Shown here in pieces: positions 4,747-7,870 of a stretch of 7,870 bases of DNA (its first letter is position 1; each line of letters opens with the position of its first letter). This DNA comes from Treponema sp. (GTDB lineage Bacteria > Spirochaetota > Spirochaetia > Treponematales > Breznakiellaceae): assembly GCA_031273405.1 (NCBI GenBank), contig JAISRW010000028.1, positions 1-7,870 of the forward strand, written 5' to 3'. A program made the translations under genes and the position numbers. Under the pieces are notes generated by a model that made no database searches, had not been told where the DNA came from, and worked only from the letters and a program-made list of their open reading frames with translations.

Positions 4747-5973
4747 ATGCCTGAAACTTTTTTCCCCAGTCAGAACACTCTCCGTAAGGAGTACGAAGGA
4801 TATGCAAAAATACGGCACTCGATTGCCAAGGATCTTGCCGCCCGTCTTGAAGAGGTGGTCCGTTTACTCCCTTCCCGTCCCACTATAAAAGCAAGGGTTA
4901 AGGGGTTTTCCAGTTTCTTTAAAAAGTACATCCGGCTGTTAAAGAAAACCGGTCCTTCCCAGACGCCTCCGGTCATTACCGACATCATCGGTGTCAGGAT
5001 TGTCTGCCCTTTCCTGGAAGATGTCGATCTGGTAGAGGAACTTATCAGAAAGAATTTTGAGGTTCTGGAAATTGAAAGAAAGGGCGTAGATCATACATTT
5101 CGGGAATTCGGCTATGAATCCATTCATCTTTTGATAAAAATACCCGCTGGAATTATAGAAAAGCTGGGGTTTCCGGGCTGCGATACGGCGGAGGTACAAA
5201 TCCGGACCATCCTCCAGGACGCCTGGGCTGAGGTGGAACACGAACTGGTGTATAAGGCCGAATTCAACCCCTTCGATGACCCGATGAAACGAAAATTGGC
5301 GGCTGTAAACGCGAGCCTTTCCCTGGCGGATATTATTTTCCAGGAGATTCGCGCATACCAGCGGCAGCTTAACGGCGAGCTGGGCAAACGGCGGGATTCG
5401 TTCTTTAGAAAGATTGAGGAGTCCACCGACGGCCTGCTTTTTGCCGAAGAAAGGACCGAAAACGCCGCCTCCCGCCAGCCCCAGGCGCCTCCCGCCAATG
5501 ACAGCATTGACGAACTGCTCCTGAACGCTCTCTATGCCCATAACAAAAATCAGTTTTCCGAAGCCATTGCTTTCTATAGCCGCATACTGGAACTGAATCC
5601 TGACGATACCATCCGTTCCCTTATCTATAAGCACCGAGGGATGGCCTATTTCGCCCGATCTCATTATGAAGAGGCCATCAGGGATTTTTCTAAATCCCTG
5701 GAATTGGATCCCCAATCATATAAAGCCGCCTATTACCGGGGGATCGTGTGTTCAGTCCTGGAACGCTATGACCCGGCCGTTGAATCTTTCAATCAATCGC
5801 TGGCCATTAACCCCTATCAGCCCTATGGCCTTTACCGGCGGGGCCAGGCTTATTATCACCTTGAGGATTATCCCCAGGCCTTGGCCGACTGTGAAGCGGC
5901 TCTGGCCCTGGAGCCGGGAAACGAAGCGCTTAAAAAATTCAGGCAGATGCTGCTGAATAAACTCAAAATGTAG
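4747..5973 (+). CDS. RelA/SpoT-domain nucleotide pyrophosphokinase fused to four TPR repeats
   Basis: Likely transfers pyrophosphate from ATP to GDP or GTP to make the alarmone (p)ppGpp. Residues about 20-210 form a RelA/SpoT synthetase domain with the key motifs intact: R50-V-K52 (ATP contact), D79-IIG-V-R84 (metal aspartate), Y123-ESI-H127 (guanine-stacking tyrosine), E149-VQIRT (second metal ligand) and W160-AEVEH165. There is no HD hydrolase domain and no TGS or ACT domain, so it resembles the small alarmone synthetases. A variable linker (about 225-250) leads to four TPR repeats at about 254-287, 292-325, 326-359 and 360-393, which usually bind proteins. The frame is closed by TAA just upstream and no other good start exists, so ATG 4747 is the start despite a weak ribosome binding site. 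It is cytosolic. It could instead modify another substrate, as toxic relatives do with tRNA, but no antitoxin gene is adjacent. Confidence 0.88.
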   Translation: MPETFFPSQNTLRKEYEGYAKIRHSIAKDLAARLEEVVRLLPSRPTIKARVKGFSSFFKKYIRLLKKTGPSQTPPVITDIIGVRIVCPFLEDVDLVEELIRKNFEVLEIERKGVDHTFREFGYESIHLLIKIPAGIIEKLGFPGCDTAEVQIRTILQDAWAEVEHELVYKAEFNPFDDPMKRKLAAVNASLSLADIIFQEIRAYQRQLNGELGKRRDSFFRKIEESTDGLLFAEERTENAASRQPQAPPANDSIDELLLNALYAHNKNQFSEAIAFYSRILELNPDDTIRSLIYKHRGMAYFARSHYEEAIRDFSKSLELDPQSYKAAYYRGIVCSVLERYDPAVESFNQSLAINPYQPYGLYRRGQAYYHLEDYPQALADCEAALALEPGNEALKKFRQMLLNKLKM

Positions 5974-5993
5974 GCCGTTCTCTTCCGGCTTTT
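5972..5993 (+). terminator. Weak candidate terminator between the convergent genes
   Basis: AGGCCG (5972-5977) pairs with CGGCTT (5986-5991, one G-T pair) around an eight-base loop, running into TTTT (5990-5993). The stem is short and overlaps the stop codon of the TPR gene. It could end that transcript. For mutS2 on the other strand no T-run follows, and the 46-base gap between the two genes holds no better candidate. Confidence 0.3.
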
Positions 5994-6019
5994 GTTAGGA
6001 TAAATCCATCGGAATTTTC

Positions 6020-7870
6020 CTACTCCCCCCTCAGCACTACCTCGGTTCTCCCGAACCCTCCCATCTCGGGGCGGGAGAAGTAATAGTCCGCTACGGCTTT
6101 GTCGTTTTTGAGGTAGTTGTGGACGCCTTTTTGTAATATGCCGTCACCTTTGCCGTGGATCACGGCGAAACTGCCGAGACCGGCGAGGACCGCGGCGTCG
6201 ACCTGGCGCCGCAGGGCTTCCAGGGCTTCTTCCAGCCTCATGCCCCGGAGGCTTATCTCCATTTGGGCGGCGGTGGGGGAGGCCAGGTCGGGGCGGGCGA
6301 TGAGGGGCTTAGGCTCTTCGTTTGAGGGGGCCAAGGCGGCGAGTTCAGTTTCGGGGAAGCTCATTCTGAGGGAACCGATTTCGACGATCCACTGGGCGCC
6401 CTTTGTCCCGGCGGCTTTTTTATCCAGCCGCAGCACGCGGCCCCGGCGGCCGCCGGCCAGGACTTCCGTCCCCGCCACGAGGGGCGTGTCCGCCGCCGGG
6501 GGTGTCCGGGTCTGGTCCGCGTTTTCCAGGCGCCGGCGTTCTTCCGCCAGGAGATCTTCCTCCCGTTCCAGGGCGCCGTTCTCCTCTCGTACCGTGGCTT
6601 CCAGGCCCGAGAGGAATTCCTTTACCTTGAGGGTTTTTTCCCTGCTAAGTTCCCCCTCTTTGAGCTCCCGTACCAGATTCTCAAGGGTCTTCCTGCTTTC
6701 CTCAAGGAGGCGGCGCAGGCTTCCGGCCCCTTCCGCCTTTAACTGGAGTTCCTTCTGTTTGAGCCTGAGTTCCCTGAGATCCGCCTTCCGGCGTTCCTCC
6801 CTGAGGCGTTCTTCCTCTTTCTTACCCGCCAGGGCGGCGGCGTCAAATTCCCGGCGCTTTTCCCTGAGCCCCTTGAGGAGGGCGCTTATATCGGCCTGTT
6901 CCTCCGCGAGGTAGGTTCTGGCTTTGGCGACAATGTCCGGAGCCAGGCCGTTTCGCTCGGCAATTTCCACGGCCCGGCTTTCGCCGGGAATCCCCATGAT
7001 GATGCGGAAAGTGGGCGAGAGGGTGCGGCTGTCAAATTCCATGGAAGCGTTCTCCACCCCTTCCCTGGTATAGCCGTAGTTTTTCAGTATCCCGTGGTGG
7101 GTGGTGGTGATGAGACAGGTTTTTGTTTCGATAAAATGATCCAGGATCGCCATGGCGATGGCGCTCCCCTCCTCGGGGTCGGTGCCGGAGCCGAGTTCGT
7201 CCAGCAGCACCAGGGAGCCTTCGCCGGCCCTGGAAATAATATCCCCTATGTTGGTCATGTGGGCGGAAAAGGTCGAAAGGGACTGGCTCAAAGACTGCTC
7301 GTCCCCTATGTCCGCGTACACTCCCTCAAAGACGGGAAGGGAACTGCCCTCCCCGGCGGGAAGGGGAAGGCCCGACTGGTTCATCAGGGCAAGGAGGCCC
7401 ACAGTTTTCAGGGCCGCGGTCTTGCCCCCCGTATTGGGGCCGGTGATGATCACCGTCCGCTTGCCGGGGGCAAGGGTAAAATCCAGGGGAACCGCCCCCG
7501 GCCCCAGGAGGGGATGCCGGGCCTGTTTCAATACCAGGCCCCCCGAAGGATCTTCGCCGGCAAAATTTCCCCTGGTTTCAAAGCCGTAGCGTGCCCTGGC
7601 GCGTATGGTTTCGAGGTACAGAATCCCCCGGTGAAGCTGATGGAGGTCTTCCCGAAAGGCCGAAAGGCGGCCCGTCATTTCCCGCAGAATGCGGCGGATT
7701 TCGCTTTCCAGGCGGCGTTTTTCCAGGAGGAGCCGGTTGTTCTTTTCCACCACCTCTTCGGGCTCCACAAAAACGGTCTGGCCTGTGGAAGAAACCTCGT
7801 GGACTATGCCCCTGATTCTGTTTCTGAAGTTTGCCTTGACCGCCAGAACCATGCGGCCGTCCCGCTGGGA
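6020..7870 (-). CDS. mutS2: MutS2-family DNA/ribosome-associated ATPase with Smr domain (N-terminus outside window)
   Basis: MutS paralogue linked to suppression of recombination and, in some bacteria, to rescue of collided ribosomes. The frame is open to the right edge, entering with SQRDGRMVLAVK; 616 codons are visible. MutS2 proteins are usually near 780 residues, so roughly 170 are missing. The ATG at 7850-7852 is internal, because the family motif runs through it. Numbering from that Met: SSTGQTVFVEP (21-31); Walker A GPNTGGKT (138-145, bases 7418-7441); ST/DEQS segment (184-197); Walker B LVLLDELGSGTDP (214-226); TTTHH (249-253); a long charged coiled coil (about 315-445); a small beta domain (about 458-505); and the C-terminal Smr domain (about 528-610) with LRGMRLEEA and HGKG (566-569). 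In the Smr domain the usual LDLRG or LDLHG reads ISLRG, so the aspartate is replaced by serine. It converges on the TPR gene with a 46-base gap. Confidence 0.95.
   Translation of the reverse strand, partial: SQRDGRMVLAVKANFRNRIRGIVHEVSSTGQTVFVEPEEVVEKNNRLLLEKRRLESEIRRILREMTGRLSAFREDLHQLHRGILYLETIRARARYGFETRGNFAGEDPSGGLVLKQARHPLLGPGAVPLDFTLAPGKRTVIITGPNTGGKTAALKTVGLLALMNQSGLPLPAGEGSSLPVFEGVYADIGDEQSLSQSLSTFSAHMTNIGDIISRAGEGSLVLLDELGSGTDPEEGSAIAMAILDHFIETKTCLITTTHHGILKNYGYTREGVENASMEFDSRTLSPTFRIIMGIPGESRAVEIAERNGLAPDIVAKARTYLAEEQADISALLKGLREKRREFDAAALAGKKEEERLREERRKADLRELRLKQKELQLKAEGAGSLRRLLEESRKTLENLVRELKEGELSREKTLKVKEFLSGLEATVREENGALEREEDLLAEERRRLENADQTRTPPAADTPLVAGTEVLAGGRRGRVLRLDKKAAGTKGAQWIVEIGSLRMSFPETELAALAPSNEEPKPLIARPDLASPTAAQMEISLRGMRLEEALEALRRQVDAAVLAGLGSFAVIHGKGDGILQKGVHNYLKNDKAVADYYFSRPEMGGFGRTEVVLRGE

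Noticed and set aside
4747..5973. Toxin-antitoxin reading of the RelA/SpoT-domain protein
   Set aside because: Toxic small alarmone synthetases normally have an adjacent small antitoxin gene; neighbours here are flaA and a convergent mutS2.
6117..6914. Plus-strand open frame of 265 codons inside mutS2
   Set aside because: Extremely Ser/Arg-rich low-complexity translation caused by the reverse frame of a coiled-coil region.
1..7870. CRISPR array, tRNA or rRNA genes, insertion sequences
   Set aside because: No regularly spaced repeats, cloverleaf-type sequences, rRNA-like stretches or transposase frames were seen on either strand.

Overview
The window looks like chromosome from a spirochaete of the Treponema group. 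The main evidence is a gene for the periplasmic flagellar sheath protein FlaA (3531-4592), preceded by a cell-wall amidase and a GerMN-domain protein. The GC content is uneven: the ligase and mutS2 genes are very GC-rich, while flaA and its flanks are much more AT-rich. I would not name a species; a non-pathogenic or gut-dwelling treponeme is a reasonable guess.

Layout. Bases 1-205 carry no gene I can support. They hold two palindromes (41-55 and 88-114), a candidate promoter and a good ribosome binding site. Next come three tightly packed plus-strand genes: an ATP-grasp ligase (206-1792), a secreted N-acetylmuramoyl-L-alanine amidase (1821-2903) and a membrane-anchored GerMN protein (2900-3400) whose start overlaps the amidase stop as ATGA. 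flaA follows after 130 bases that hold two promoters: a sigma-28 (flagellar) promoter at 3388-3414 and a near-consensus sigma-70 promoter at 3441-3468, then a perfect 10-bp tandem repeat in the leader. flaA is closed by a strong intrinsic terminator (4689-4734).

Only 12 bases after that terminator's T-run starts a 408-residue protein that joins a RelA/SpoT nucleotide pyrophosphokinase domain to four TPR repeats (4747-5973). It has no (p)ppGpp hydrolase domain, no clear ribosome binding site, and a start-stop ATGTAA directly before its ATG. Converging on it from the other strand is mutS2 (6020-7870), cut by the right edge and missing its N-terminus.

How the genes may work together. The amidase and GerMN protein probably act on peptidoglycan, the layer next to which periplasmic flagella lie, so the flaA neighbourhood plausibly links wall remodelling to flagellar assembly. 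The ligase may make or modify a peptide-like compound in the same context, but its substrate is unknown. The most unusual items are the alarmone synthetase-TPR fusion with its terminator-abutting start, the dual promoter of flaA, the unassigned C-terminal part of the ligase, and three homopolymer octamers in the small GerMN gene.
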